A stretch of DNA of 64,000 nt from Brevibacillus laterosporus DSM 25 (GTDB lineage Bacteria; Bacillota; Bacilli; Brevibacillales; Brevibacillaceae). The stretch covers positions 4,005,501 to 4,069,500 of the forward strand of contig NZ_CP017705.1 in the NCBI RefSeq assembly GCF_002706795.1. The letters run 5' to 3'. Made by a program: the position numbers and the translations under genes. Position 1 is the first letter of the stretch. Each line of letters begins with the position of its first letter. Below are positions 33,285-42,486 of this stretch, piece by piece. The notes beneath the pieces were generated by a model. It saw nothing but the letters and a program-made list of their open reading frames with translations, was not told the origin of the DNA and did not search any database.

Positions 33285-35121
33285 GTTCGTCGAAAAGTAC
33301 CCGGACTTTCCCGAACACATGAACGAGCTCGGCAAGTTCGTATATTACCGGACATATTCACGGTGGCTACCCGAAATTGGCCGCCGTGAGACGTGGAAAG
33401 AAACGTGCCGCAGGGCTACGGAGTACAACCTCGGTCTCGCAGCAAAGCATTACGAAAAGATCGGCTATACGGTGCCTTACGCGAGTTTACGGGCCGAAGC
33501 CGAGGCGTTCTTTGACGAGATGTTCAATCTACGTCAATTCCTGAGTGGGCGGACGTTGTGGATTGGGGGTGCCGAAAGTGGGATCGCGGACAAATACCCA
33601 CTGTCTAATTTCAATTGCTCTAGTATTAACATTCGATCGTGGTCGGATTTAGGCGACCTGTTCTACCTATTGATGATCGGCACAGGCGTCGGATTCAAGT
33701 GTACGAAGGAGTTCGCGGCAGGCCTAGCGTCAATCCGTACAAATACCACGTTAATCAACGCGCCTTACGAACCTGTTCCCGTAGGCCGACGATTAGAGCG
33801 AACGAAAGTGACCGAACTCGACAACGGCTACGTGAAAATCTACGTGGGCGACAGTAAAGAGGGGTGGGTCGAAGCGCTCCGAGCCTATTTCGAAATCCTA
33901 ACGGAGCCAGATTACCGGAGTGTCCATACGATCAAGATTTCGTACAACTCCGTCCGACCTAAAGGGGAACGATTGAAACGATTCGGAGGGACGGCATCGG
34001 GGCATGAGCCTCTTGCGGAGATGTTTGCGGGAATCGACCGCGTACTAAAGAACCAGATCGACCCGACGTTAGCTCCATTAAAAAACAATATTCCTACGCC
34101 CTTCCTGGCTCCAAAAGGCTATGAGACGGATTACAAACGCGTCCGCCCGATCCATATTCTCGATATCGGAAACCTCATCGGAGCTAACGTGGTGGTCGGA
34201 GGCGTGCGCAGAACAGCCGAAATCTTCCTCTTTGATGCGGACGACTACGAGTGCCTCCTCGCCAAATACGGTATAAACGGCGTGTGGACGGAAGATCAAC
34301 TCGCGCATCATCGTAAGGTGGGCGAAATGCTAGAAGCCATCGGACAAAAGCCGGAGTGGTTCAACACCATTTCGAAAGTAGGAGACGGACGGTTCGGACT
34401 TGACCATCGGCGACTATCGAATAACTCTATCGCGTTTGAATCTAAGCCTAGTCGTGAGTTTTTAAATCTAGTGTTTACAATTATGCAATCGGAAGGCGAG
34501 CCGGGATTCATCAACTTGGAAGAGGCGAGACGAAGACGACCGAACGCCGAAGGCTTAAATCCATGTGCGGAAATACTACTAGATTCATACGGAGTCTGTA
34601 ACTTAACGACGGTCAACGTTATGCAGTTCGTAAGTGGCGGTAAACTCGACATCCGCGCACTTTTACAAGCTCAACGACGCTCCGCCCGTGCAGGCCTACG
34701 TATGACTCTCGTAACACTCGAATTACCACATTGGGACGCGATCCAACAACGTGACAGGCTTCTCGGCACGTCACTAACCGGATGGAAAGATGCGATGGCG
34801 GCCGTTAACTATAACGAACGTCAGGAACGTGACTTACTCGAACTTCTCGGCACAGTAGCAAATAACGAGGCGGAATCTTACGCTAAGGAACTCCGTGTGA
34901 ACGCGCCCTTACTTGTGACAACGGTCAAACCGGAGGGCACCATATCGCAGTTAGCCGGCGGCGTATCGTCCGGTCTCCACTGGTCGCACAGCCCGTATTA
35001 CATTCGACGCATCCGTATCAACGCGTCCGATCCACTCGTTAAGGTGGCGCAGGAGCTTGGCTGGACAGTTAGCCCCGAGGTAGGTACACCGGGCGACAAC
35101 CGAAGCAGAACGTCTTGCTAA
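33262..35121 (+). CDS. nrdJ: Adenosylcobalamin-dependent ribonucleotide reductase, class II, main part (frameshifted)
   Basis: 619 residues, TTG start behind AAAGGGAGATG. Reduces ribonucleotides to deoxyribonucleotides. Catalytic Cys119 (SNFNCSS), Cys435, Glu437 and Cys446 ([16 protein letters not shown]) match the Lactobacillus enzyme's 119/408/410/419. The frame runs into TAA at 35119 after DNRSRTSC while the homologous C-terminus continues in the +1 frame from about 35093. One base less in 35091-35095 would fuse both parts to about 750 residues, the expected family length. Confidence 0.88.
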   Translation: MTQLLTDEFVEKYPDFPEHMNELGKFVYYRTYSRWLPEIGRRETWKETCRRATEYNLGLAAKHYEKIGYTVPYASLRAEAEAFFDEMFNLRQFLSGRTLWIGGAESGIADKYPLSNFNCSSINIRSWSDLGDLFYLLMIGTGVGFKCTKEFAAGLASIRTNTTLINAPYEPVPVGRRLERTKVTELDNGYVKIYVGDSKEGWVEALRAYFEILTEPDYRSVHTIKISYNSVRPKGERLKRFGGTASGHEPLAEMFAGIDRVLKNQIDPTLAPLKNNIPTPFLAPKGYETDYKRVRPIHILDIGNLIGANVVVGGVRRTAEIFLFDADDYECLLAKYGINGVWTEDQLAHHRKVGEMLEAIGQKPEWFNTISKVGDGRFGLDHRRLSNNSIAFESKPSREFLNLVFTIMQSEGEPGFINLEEARRRRPNAEGLNPCAEILLDSYGVCNLTTVNVMQFVSGGKLDIRALLQAQRRSARAGLRMTLVTLELPHWDAIQQRDRLLGTSLTGWKDAMAAVNYNERQERDLLELLGTVANNEAESYAKELRVNAPLLVTTVKPEGTISQLAGGVSSGLHWSHSPYYIRRIRINASDPLVKVAQELGWTVSPEVGTPGDNRSRTSC

Positions 35122-35131
35122 TGCCCGAACG

Positions 35132-35524
35132 TTGGTCATCGACTTTCCTGTAGCTTCTGGCGCGTTAGAAACGAAAGACGACGTAAGTGCCACGCGTCAA
35201 TTCGATACTTACTTCCGATTCCAGCGATCGTACACCGACCACAATTCGTCCAATACGATTACGGTAAGGCCGGACGAGTGGGCAACGGTCGAGCAGACGG
35301 TGTGGGACGGATGGGACGACTTTGTGGGCGTATCGTTCTTAGCGTTAGACGGGGGTACCTATCAGCTCGCGCCGTACGAGGCTATTACGAAAGAGGAATA
35401 CGAGGAGCTACGTGCCAAGATGAAGCCGTTCGATCCGGCAATTCTAGCGAAGTACGAGACGGACGGAACTAGCGATTTGGAGGGCGCTGATTCATGTGAG
35501 GGTGGGGCGTGTCCAATTAGATAA
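35132..35524 (+). pseudogene. nrdJ: C-terminal part of the class II ribonucleotide reductase, +1 frame
   Basis: The +1 frame is homologous from about 35093 ([20 protein letters not shown]) and ends with [10 protein letters not shown], the redox-active cysteine pair that recycles the active site. TTG 35132 is the first possible internal start but has no ribosome site. Either the gene is broken, the read has an indel, or a +1 frameshift joins the parts. Confidence 0.8.
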
Positions 35525-35538
35525 ATGGAGGTGGCGGG

Positions 35539-35838
35539 ATGGAAATTCTGAGTACGGCATCAAACGGCGGGGCACTGTTTGGAGTTATAGGTCTTGGACT
35601 GCTGACGTTCCTATTTATAGCACTGGCATCTCTCTGCATACTCGGTGGTGAGAGTGTGGGGTTAGCGCTTACTGTAATGTCGGCGTTATGTCTGTTCGGG
35701 ACATATCATGCTGCGGTAGATTACGTTACACCAAGATACGAGGTCACCATAACGGACATATCCCGATTTGACACCGACAAGTACCAGATTATTGAACAAC
35801 GGGGCAAGGTATTCGTCGTTAAGGAAGTACGTCGATGA
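35539..35838 (+). CDS. Small membrane protein
   Basis: 99 residues, ATG behind TGGAGGTGGC. Two or three hydrophobic helices (ALFGVIGLGLLTFLFIALA, VGLALTVMSALCLFGTYH) and a soluble tail ending QRGKVFVVKEVRR. Unknown. Confidence 0.68.
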   Translation: MEILSTASNGGALFGVIGLGLLTFLFIALASLCILGGESVGLALTVMSALCLFGTYHAAVDYVTPRYEVTITDISRFDTDKYQIIEQRGKVFVVKEVRR

Positions 35839-36077
35839 GCTACGGCCCAACGAATGAACAACGCGAGTTAATCGAAATATTACGAGGCAAGCCCACGGTT
35901 GGTGAACAACTAGTTGATATCGTATTTCATGCGCTTTGTAAACTACACGATGAACACTACCGAGTGAACCTACGAGAACCAGACGACTTGGAAACGAAAG
36001 CCTACAAGGCTGGTCTGTATTTTGCCGAACGAAAACTTCTCGATGTCTACGAATCCATGAAGGAGGGTACCGAATGA
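35835..36077 (+). CDS. Small hypothetical protein
   Basis: 80 residues, ATG overlapping the preceding TGA. Helical with VGEQLVDIVFHALCKLHDEH. Precedes and overlaps dUTPase. Unknown. Confidence 0.62.
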   Translation: MSYGPTNEQRELIEILRGKPTVGEQLVDIVFHALCKLHDEHYRVNLREPDDLETKAYKAGLYFAERKLLDVYESMKEGTE

Positions 36078-36622
36078 TCCCCGTAAAAATCAAACGTCTG
36101 CACCCGGACGCAGTAATCCCGCAGTACGCAACGGCTGGCTCGGCCGGCTTCGATCTTGTCGCGGTTGAGGACGTGGCTATCTCGCCCGGTGAGACGAAAA
36201 AGGTTCCGTTAGGACTCGCGTTTGAAATACCGGAGGGCTTCGTGATGTTAGTGTGCATGCGGTCGGGCATTGCGTATAACACGACGCTTCGACAGCCGAA
36301 TGGTATCGGTATTATCGACAGTGACTATCGGGGCGAAGTTGCGATGATGTTCGTTAATACTTGCGGAGAGAGTGAATTTCACGATTTCACCTACGGTTTG
36401 GTTAATGGAAACTATCTCGTTAGTTCTAACGGAGAGGGAATAGAGGTGGACGGCAACTACTATGATCCGGGTGTAGACGGTTACTATCTAATCCGTAAAG
36501 GAGACCGCGTTGCCCAAGGATTGATATTGCCGGTGATGCAGGCGCAGTTTATCGTTGCGGACGAATTAAGCGAGACGGAACGCGGAGCCGGCGGATTCGG
36601 GAGTACGGGGGTATCGGCGTAA
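36074..36622 (+). CDS. dut: dUTPase (trimeric type) with internal insertion
   Basis: 182 residues. Five motifs in order: AGSAGFDL, RSGIA, GIIDSDYRGEV, DRVAQGLILP and RGAGGFGSTG. Hydrolyses dUTP to dUMP, feeding ThyX directly downstream. Between motifs 3 and 4 it carries about 40 extra residues (GLVNGNYLVSSNGEGIEVDG region) absent from short dUTPases; an insertion at this place occurs in staphylococcal phage dUTPases. Confidence 0.9.
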   Translation: MIPVKIKRLHPDAVIPQYATAGSAGFDLVAVEDVAISPGETKKVPLGLAFEIPEGFVMLVCMRSGIAYNTTLRQPNGIGIIDSDYRGEVAMMFVNTCGESEFHDFTYGLVNGNYLVSSNGEGIEVDGNYYDPGVDGYYLIRKGDRVAQGLILPVMQAQFIVADELSETERGAGGFGSTGVSA

Positions 36623-37440
36623 TGGCAGAGACGCAAATGTCCGTAAAATTAATCTCTCATACGCAACTGAGCGAAGAGTTTTACGATAGCTTCGATGAGT
36701 TTGAGGGAAATCAGCTAGTCCGATGGGGCGTAACCGACGGCCAAGCCGTAGCCCTAACCGCAATCAGAACGTGTTACTCCGCCAACAAGCCGTCCGAAAT
36801 CGTTGCTCTCGAAGGCGACAAGTACTTCGGCCAGACCGCATCTGACGGTGAAGAAGGAACGGAAGCCGACCGCCTGTTCCGCCACATTACACGATCGGGC
36901 CATACGTCCACTTTGGAACACCTCACGTTCACATTCGCAATCGAGGGCGTATCCCGCGCCCTTCTAGCGCAATTGACACGTCATCGGGTCGGCTTTAGTT
37001 ACTCCGTCCAGTCACAACGATATGTACGGATGGGGAGTTCCGATAAGACAGGCGGATTTGATTACGTGGTGCCGCCTTCTCTCAACGGAAAGGATACTGA
37101 TTCATCGAGAGGAACCGGATTTGACGAAGAGACAGGTGACCTCATATTCCGAAAGATAACGGCGTTAGAAGAGTTCGAAGAAGCGATGAGCACCCTACAA
37201 TCGGTATACGACCGTCTACGTCGTGCTGGAGTCCCACCGGAAGACGCCCGAATGGTACTTCCGAACGCGGCCGCAACCAATCTAGTTATGACCGCGAATC
37301 TCCGGGCCTTGCTCGACTTCTACGGCAAACGACGAGAGGGGCGTGGTAGTCAGTGGGAGATTGCGGAATTAGCCGAACAATTACGTAAAGAGGTCACGAA
37401 AGCAGAGCCGTGGACAGCACCGTACTTTGACGTAGCCTAA
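36622..37440 (+). CDS. thyX: Flavin-dependent thymidylate synthase ThyX
   Basis: 272 residues, ATG overlapping the dut stop. Family signature RHRVGFSYSVQSQRYV near residue 117 matches RHRxxSxxxxSxR with the usual spacing, preceded by HTSTLEHLTFTFAIEG. Converts dUMP to dTMP with FAD, NADPH and methylene-tetrahydrofolate. Forms a pathway with dUTPase, reductase and dNMP kinase. Confidence 0.93.
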   Translation: MAETQMSVKLISHTQLSEEFYDSFDEFEGNQLVRWGVTDGQAVALTAIRTCYSANKPSEIVALEGDKYFGQTASDGEEGTEADRLFRHITRSGHTSTLEHLTFTFAIEGVSRALLAQLTRHRVGFSYSVQSQRYVRMGSSDKTGGFDYVVPPSLNGKDTDSSRGTGFDEETGDLIFRKITALEEFEEAMSTLQSVYDRLRRAGVPPEDARMVLPNAAATNLVMTANLRALLDFYGKRREGRGSQWEIAELAEQLRKEVTKAEPWTAPYFDVA

Positions 37441-37467
37441 ATAAAAATTTCGGAGGGTGATCGGTAT

Positions 37468-38748
37468 ATGATGAACGTAACTATTTTGACGGATGGTAAC
37501 GGAGTTAAGCGTGAGTATCGCGAGGTTAAACGTGAAGGAAACGTCGGAGAGCTAGTGAAAGCAGACAAGAAATCGTCCCCGTTTTTTCAAAAGGGTGACA
37601 TTGGTAAGTTTGTGGGCGGGTATCACAACGTGGATTTTTCTGGTCAGGGAAACGTGAAAGTTGGAGAACACGATCTTTATCGGGTTAGTTCTTACGTAGT
37701 CCTCGAACCCACCGACATTATCCACGTTGACGGCGTACGCTACCGTGAAGAGAAGCGAGAGGCTAAGGCCGGCGAGCGTATTCTAATCGTCGCGGCTGAA
37801 AGTGCTGATAGAATGTACGATAACGGGAGTGTTCGAACTGTCAAAGAAATACCGGAGCAGTTTAATTGCGTGATTGTAAACGAACACAGTCGAATCATCT
37901 ATCATCGCGAATACGTAGTAATAACGCCTTTAGACGAACCGGCCACGAATAATATCACGGTGAACTTAACCGTCAACGTAACCTCATCGTCTCCTACCGA
38001 AATCCTTAAAGCGATCGTGGACAGTGTACAGGCGGAGTTGGCAAAATTCGTGGGTGCGCCAAACAACGAGGAAACTCGGGATAAGATAACGGAAGTTCTA
38101 ACGAATAAATCACGTGACGGGATCGTAGAACAGGCGAGTAAGGGAGCTGTAAGTGGCGCTTTACAGAAAATCCGTGATAACACCGTAGAACGAGCAAAGG
38201 CGGACTTGGTGGAGCTAAGGTCTGACATGTCCGACGTATTGAATCCGGCTCTTCGAGGACGCGCCGACATTTACCTTCTCAAAGGACACCTCGGATTGAC
38301 TGCGGATTTTATCGTCAACAAGGAAAAGAGAACGGTAGCCTGCTTACTTCGCGGCGGAGTACCGCCGGAAAGGGTATTCGCTCGCGGCACCGCCAAATGT
38401 TCGCCTGACGACTGCTTCAACGTCCATATCGGCAAGGCTATCGCGTTACGTCGCGCGTTGGGACTCGATGTGCCCACGGATTACTTAAACGCACCACATC
38501 CTACGGAGCCGCGTGTAGGTGACGTCGTAAAAGCAATAGATGGGATACACGGTGGCATCAGTGGTCTTGTTGAATCTGTAGGAGATACAAGCTTTATCAA
38601 CGGTGCTAACGGACTAGTTTTCCGTAACACAGAATACGAAAAACTAAAAGGTTATTCACGTTGCTGGACGTATCTAAAGAACGTAAAAATAATTGACGAC
38701 AGCAATCCGCAGTCCGCATATGTGTCGGAGGTGTATGCCGTTGCCTAG
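37468..38748 (+). CDS. Two-copy SH3-like domain protein with ribonuclease-like? C-terminal region of unknown function
   Basis: 426 residues, ATG behind CGGAGGGTGATC. N-terminal units near 10-85 (VKREYREVKREGNVGELVKA ... YVVLEPT) and 90-150 (VRYREEKREAKAGERILIV ... YVVITPL) belong to the same repeat family as 23163 and 24938. The middle is a long amphipathic helix stretch; the C-terminal part (YLLKGHLGLTADFIVNKEKR, GTAKCSPDDCFNVHIGKAIA) is not one I can name. Function unknown. Confidence 0.68.
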   Translation: MMNVTILTDGNGVKREYREVKREGNVGELVKADKKSSPFFQKGDIGKFVGGYHNVDFSGQGNVKVGEHDLYRVSSYVVLEPTDIIHVDGVRYREEKREAKAGERILIVAAESADRMYDNGSVRTVKEIPEQFNCVIVNEHSRIIYHREYVVITPLDEPATNNITVNLTVNVTSSSPTEILKAIVDSVQAELAKFVGAPNNEETRDKITEVLTNKSRDGIVEQASKGAVSGALQKIRDNTVERAKADLVELRSDMSDVLNPALRGRADIYLLKGHLGLTADFIVNKEKRTVACLLRGGVPPERVFARGTAKCSPDDCFNVHIGKAIALRRALGLDVPTDYLNAPHPTEPRVGDVVKAIDGIHGGISGLVESVGDTSFINGANGLVFRNTEYEKLKGYSRCWTYLKNVKIIDDSNPQSAYVSEVYAVA

Positions 38749-39289
38749 TCCGACTAAACTTGCCCTCTGCGGCAAAATGCGGAGCGGAAAAGATACCGTC
38801 GCGGGCTATCTAGTCGAACATTACGACTTCGTACCGTACGCATTCGGCGACGGCATCAAACGTGTGTGTCGCGAACTATTCCCCGAACAAGTCGCAAATG
38901 GCAAAAAGCCCCGTGCGCTATTGCAAGGCGTGGGGCAGGCGATGAGAGCGATTGACCCTGACGTGTGGATTAAACGAACCATGCGCGAAGTATATCAAGC
39001 ACAGGGCTTCGATGTAGTGATCACGGACCTTCGTCAGCCGAACGAATACGCACGCCTTTACTCGGAAGGCTACGTCATCATTCGCGTAAACGCTTCGGAC
39101 GATGTGCGAATAGACCGGATGCGCTCGGCAGGCGATACGTTTGATCTCGCGGACTTAACGCACGATACGGAACGATACGTAGATATGTTCGCGGTCCATT
39201 ACGAGTTGAACAATAACGGCTCAGTCCTCGACTTATGGGAGCAGATTGACGTTGTGATGCGGGAGATTATGCGTAGGGAGGCGGTTTGA
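38741..39289 (+). CDS. Deoxynucleoside monophosphate kinase
   Basis: 182 residues from TTG 38741, nine bases after GGAGG; ATG 38735 is also possible. P-loop LCGKMRSGKDTVAGYL at the N-terminus, lid and Asp region VVITDLRQPNEYARL as in T4 gp1-like dNMP kinases. Phosphorylates dNMPs for DNA synthesis. Overlaps the end of the previous gene. Confidence 0.85.
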   Translation: MPSPTKLALCGKMRSGKDTVAGYLVEHYDFVPYAFGDGIKRVCRELFPEQVANGKKPRALLQGVGQAMRAIDPDVWIKRTMREVYQAQGFDVVITDLRQPNEYARLYSEGYVIIRVNASDDVRIDRMRSAGDTFDLADLTHDTERYVDMFAVHYELNNNGSVLDLWEQIDVVMREIMRREAV

Positions 39290-39654
39290 TGGTAGAGGTA
39301 AACGTTTTGCGTGGAAAGGTACTAACGATAATCGACGACAGCCGTGAAGATGAGTTGATTTTTTATACGGAGGACGGCAAGTGTTACCGGATGTACCACG
39401 AGCAAGACTGCTGTGAGACCGTGTATCTTGAAGACATTTGTGGAGACTTGAACGATTTACTCGGAACGCCACTCTTACTCGCGGAAGAAGTTAGTGAGGA
39501 GCGCGGTCCTGTCGATGAGTGGGACGAGCGTTATACGTGGACTTTTTATAAGTTCGCGACTATCAAAGGAAGCGTGACTCTCCGTTGGTACGGGACATCT
39601 AACGGATATTATTCGGAGTCTGTTGACTTCGAACTAATCGAGGAGGCGGCTTGA
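39289..39654 (+). CDS. Hypothetical phage protein
   Basis: 121 residues, ATG overlapping TGA behind AGGGAGGCGG. Beta-rich and acidic (KVLTIIDDSREDELIFYTED, SVTLRWYGTSNGYYSESVDF). Unknown. Its C-terminal EEAA is encoded by the next ribosome site. Confidence 0.65.
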   Translation: MVEVNVLRGKVLTIIDDSREDELIFYTEDGKCYRMYHEQDCCETVYLEDICGDLNDLLGTPLLLAEEVSEERGPVDEWDERYTWTFYKFATIKGSVTLRWYGTSNGYYSESVDFELIEEAA

Positions 39655-39752
39655 TGTGGAAGTTTGCAAACGAGAACCCGATAGTATTCTTAATTCTTGT
39701 GTTTGTAGTGATGGGCTGGATATTCGAGATAGTGAAGCTGATCGTCAAGTAG
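39654..39752 (+). CDS. 32-residue single-helix membrane peptide
   Basis: ATG overlapping TGA, behind GAGGAGGCGGCT. One hydrophobic helix, PIVFLILVFVVMGWIFEIV, with a Lys tail. Unknown; overlaps a different-frame gene. Confidence 0.6.
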   Translation: MWKFANENPIVFLILVFVVMGWIFEIVKLIVK

Positions 39753-39913
39753 ACCCGTTCACACCCGACTGGCCTACTTATGTTCTCGAGGCCTATGCGG
39801 ACGGCTACCGTGCTGGCTACACGGATGGCCGCCACGCCGCCTCAACGGAAATTACTTACGATTTCTTACGGCCACGTCCGGGTGAAGCCGATGCTGGCGA
39901 CGGCGCCTCCTGA
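39656..39913 (+). CDS. Small phage protein, start uncertain
   Basis: The frame is open from GTG 39656 to 39913 (85 residues), but its first 30 codons overlap the membrane peptide and look non-protein-like. The credible part starts near 39745 (VDPFTPDWPTYVLEAYADGY, then RAGYTDGRHAAS). No good ribosome site or standard start was found there. Overlaps the leftward AbrB-like gene at its end. Confidence 0.5.
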   Translation: MEVCKREPDSILNSCVCSDGLDIRDSEADRQVDPFTPDWPTYVLEAYADGYRAGYTDGRHAASTEITYDFLRPRPGEADAGDGAS

Positions 39914-40251
39914 TTCTCGTGACGGAACGCGTACCAGTTGTTGGATCGTTCGATATACAGATACTTGCCGACGGGAACGTTATTTTTACGGACAAAGGAG
40001 CTCACAGCCGCGTAGTAACGTTTGCCGTCGAATGTAGCCGGCTGAACCGAGTCTTCGACGGAGACTTCGCCCGGACGTGCGATTCCGATGTTGCCGGTCA
40101 CAGGATCGTAACCCACGTGGCATTTAAACGGCGTGCCGGGCACTATGCCGAGCTTGGTGCGAAGTGCGGACGATAGATACAGACGGTTGAATTTGTCCAC
40201 CGAGATATAGGCTTCGAGGGATTCCGCGAAATTATGCGCGATGAAAGACAT
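39856..40251 (-). CDS. AbrB-like DNA-binding protein, leftward
   Basis: 131 residues from ATG 40251 with GGAGTGAATAC upstream. The segment AYISVDKFNRLYLSSALRTK followed by LGIVPGTPFKCHVGYD and GNIGIARPG fits the swapped-hairpin AbrB/MazE fold. The C-terminal tail is Pro/Ser/Arg rich. Probably represses the divergent methyltransferase operon or its own promoter. Confidence 0.7.
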   Translation of the reverse strand: MSFIAHNFAESLEAYISVDKFNRLYLSSALRTKLGIVPGTPFKCHVGYDPVTGNIGIARPGEVSVEDSVQPATFDGKRYYAAVSSFVRKNNVPVGKYLYIERSNNWYAFRHENQEAPSPASASPGRGRKKS

Positions 40252-40403
40252 AGTATTCACTCCGATCACTAACGTTATTTTAACGATAGTATACGTCATC
40301 CGACGATATATTGGAAGATAATTCCGTAACTGTCAACGTAATAAGCGCGATAGGCAGGCGTTTATTATCGTATCTCACACGCGAAATGAAGGAGGCGGCG
40401 TAA
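40252..40403. promoter_or_regulatory. Divergent promoter region upstream of the methyltransferase
   Basis: About 150 bp. Leftward -10 TATACT (complement of about 40279-40286) with TTCCAA 17 bp upstream; repeated AACGTTA/TAACG elements nearby (about 40270-40290) may be the AbrB-like operator. The rightward promoter is not clear. Confidence 0.5.
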
Positions 40404-41621
40404 ATGGGAAAAGCCGACCGCAAACGTTGGGAAGGTAACGTACGCTCGATGGCGATAGTAGCGAAACCACCCGAAGAAATAACAGAGGAAGACGTCCAGT
40501 TCCTACGCGAAAGCTACACGTCGGCAGGCGGTCTCTTACCGAACGCATTCTCCGGCGGTGCTTTCTTCACGCCGACGCACGTAGCGCGGTTCATGGTCGA
40601 GACGATTGCGGGACTGTCCGGTGGACTAACGGCAGGCACGTGCGTCCTCGAACCTTCAGCCGGCTCCGGTGTGTTTCTCGAACACATTCCGCCAGATTGC
40701 GAAGTGACTGCGCTCGAATTGGACGAAACGAGCGCTAAGGTGACGAAGCTCATCTATCCGCACGTTAACGTTATAAATGCGGATGCACTAACGCATGAGA
40801 GACGCGACTACTACGATATAGTCATTGGTAACCCACCGTATGGGCTGACGTTGGAGACGGAGCGTGACGATTTTACGACGCTATCCAAGTCGAAGGGCAA
40901 ATACCGCGGTAAGTCCGAGAACGTATTTATCGAACTCGCGATCAAAGCTGCAAAGCCCGGCGGTTACATTGCGTTCGTCCTACCGATGGGTATTTCGTAC
41001 GCGAATTATTCCGCAAAAATCCGTAAATACATGCATGAAACGTGCTGGCACATCGCGACGATTCACCTGCCAGGCGAAACGTTCCAACACGTAGGGACGA
41101 CGATAGCGACGCAGATTCTTATAATTCGGAAGGCACCGCCAGATACACCGTTAATTGAGCCTGCGACTAAACGGTGGGGATCGAGTTTTAAGCGTGGAGG
41201 ATACGGCGCTATCACGCAACACGATGCGCGGTTCCTAGCCGGACAGCTACCGTCATATTTCGCAGTGGTGACGGACATCGGGTTGGATGCTAAGGGGCGA
41301 CGGACTGACTCGGCACAACTGGACGATCTGCTCGTGGACTTTACGGATGACGGCTTAGTCCGGGAGAACTTGTATCCGCATATTCCGAGTTGGTACGGGA
41401 TCGGCAAGGGTAACGATGCGTTTTTCTTCTCGCATGGTAACGATTCCTGCGACGGATACAGAGACGGGTCCCAAACGTATGCCGACGGACCTTACCGGTG
41501 GAATGAACTGACACTCGGTGCGGGCGAGGAGATTAACGGTAATAGTACGTGGGACTTTGGGTGGATGGATCGGATTGTAGCGAAGTATTACGAGAGGACT
41601 ACGATAAAGGAGGCGGCTTAA
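40404..41621 (+). CDS. N6-adenine DNA methyltransferase (orphan)
   Basis: 405 residues, ATG behind AAGGAGGCGGCG. SAM-binding motif I VLEPSAGSGVFLEHI near residue 90, ALELDE, and catalytic motif IVIGNPPYGLTLE near residue 135, followed by ENVFIELAIKAAKPGGYIAF. No restriction endonuclease lies beside it, so it is likely a phage protective or regulatory methylase. Target sequence unknown. Confidence 0.87.
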   Translation: MGKADRKRWEGNVRSMAIVAKPPEEITEEDVQFLRESYTSAGGLLPNAFSGGAFFTPTHVARFMVETIAGLSGGLTAGTCVLEPSAGSGVFLEHIPPDCEVTALELDETSAKVTKLIYPHVNVINADALTHERRDYYDIVIGNPPYGLTLETERDDFTTLSKSKGKYRGKSENVFIELAIKAAKPGGYIAFVLPMGISYANYSAKIRKYMHETCWHIATIHLPGETFQHVGTTIATQILIIRKAPPDTPLIEPATKRWGSSFKRGGYGAITQHDARFLAGQLPSYFAVVTDIGLDAKGRRTDSAQLDDLLVDFTDDGLVRENLYPHIPSWYGIGKGNDAFFFSHGNDSCDGYRDGSQTYADGPYRWNELTLGAGEEINGNSTWDFGWMDRIVAKYYERTTIKEAA

Positions 41622-42001
41622 TGGGCGCATGTGCCGTAGATATCGAAAAGGGACACCGAAATCTTTCCGTTAGGTATGCGTTAAATAACCGCGACGGCGT
41701 GCACGCAATCCTACGCGACATCCACTATTTACGGTCAAGCCGGTTCGAACGGGGCGACTACGCGGCGTGTGACGTGTTAATTGATCTGGCGGAGGCGATC
41801 GAATGGGCAGGGCTGACGGATCGGGAGCGTGAAGCGTTGTATTACGTGTATGAACGTGATATGACGGCGAGGGAAGCGGCTCGAATTATAGGGATTAGTG
41901 ATCGGAGAGCCGGAATGCTTATCGACAGTGGTCTCGGACGTGTTGCGGCGGTGTTTAAGTGGTGGAAATACGGAGAAGTAACAATAGAGGAGGCGGCTTG
42001 A
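41621..42001 (+). CDS. Sigma-region-4-like transcription regulator, candidate late activator
   Basis: 126 residues, ATG behind AAGGAGGCGGCT. C-terminal half reads LTDREREALYYVYERDMTAR then EAARIIGISDRRAGMLI, a sigma-70 region 4 type helix-turn-helix as in ArpU/RinA-like phage late regulators. Its position before the late operon supports such a role. Confidence 0.72.
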   Translation: MGACAVDIEKGHRNLSVRYALNNRDGVHAILRDIHYLRSSRFERGDYAACDVLIDLAEAIEWAGLTDREREALYYVYERDMTAREAARIIGISDRRAGMLIDSGLGRVAAVFKWWKYGEVTIEEAA

Positions 42002-42450
42002 TGTTCGAACTAACGGTGATGGAACGTACAACGCGAATAAGCAGAATTAAAGAGGTGGTTGATCATTTTGTCATGACACAGGGGGATCGACCTCCTGCCG
42101 CCGAGCTAGAGAAATATTCAGACGCGATACTACACGAAGAACTCACCGATCCTAATGCGCATAAAGGATCACATAATGAATATCCGATCCTGAGCGAGAC
42201 ACAACTCGCGCGTCGTCGAGAGGGTAAGCATAAACGTAGAGGCTCCGGCATGGGCGGAGAGACCTCACTGGCTATCGTACAGGACACGGGAACGGATGGT
42301 AGAAGTTACCGCAAGCCGTCCCGTAGGAAACGGAGTCCATACGAAAACCGATTCGTGGATGAAACCGCGCGAATCCGTAATAAACAAAGACGGGAGCAGT
42401 ACGAAAAGTACCGTAAAGCCGGGGAAGTCAAGAAATATTTTATTGCGTAA
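42001..42450 (+). CDS. Basic hypothetical phage protein
   Basis: 149 residues, ATG overlapping TGA behind GAGGAGGCGGCT. Helical start, then a low-complexity basic middle (LARRREGKHKRRGSGMGGET) and a charged C-terminal helix (RIRNKQRREQYEKYRKAGEV). Possibly RNA- or DNA-binding. Unknown. Confidence 0.65.
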   Translation: MFELTVMERTTRISRIKEVVDHFVMTQGDRPPAAELEKYSDAILHEELTDPNAHKGSHNEYPILSETQLARRREGKHKRRGSGMGGETSLAIVQDTGTDGRSYRKPSRRKRSPYENRFVDETARIRNKQRREQYEKYRKAGEVKKYFIA

Positions 42451-42486
42451 GGGGTTCAGTTTTAGGGGATTTCGTATCTATGTATG

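Noticed and set aside
39656-39745. N-terminal extension of the 85-codon frame
   Set aside because: Overlaps a membrane peptide with a better ribosome site and reads unlike protein; only the downstream part is believed.
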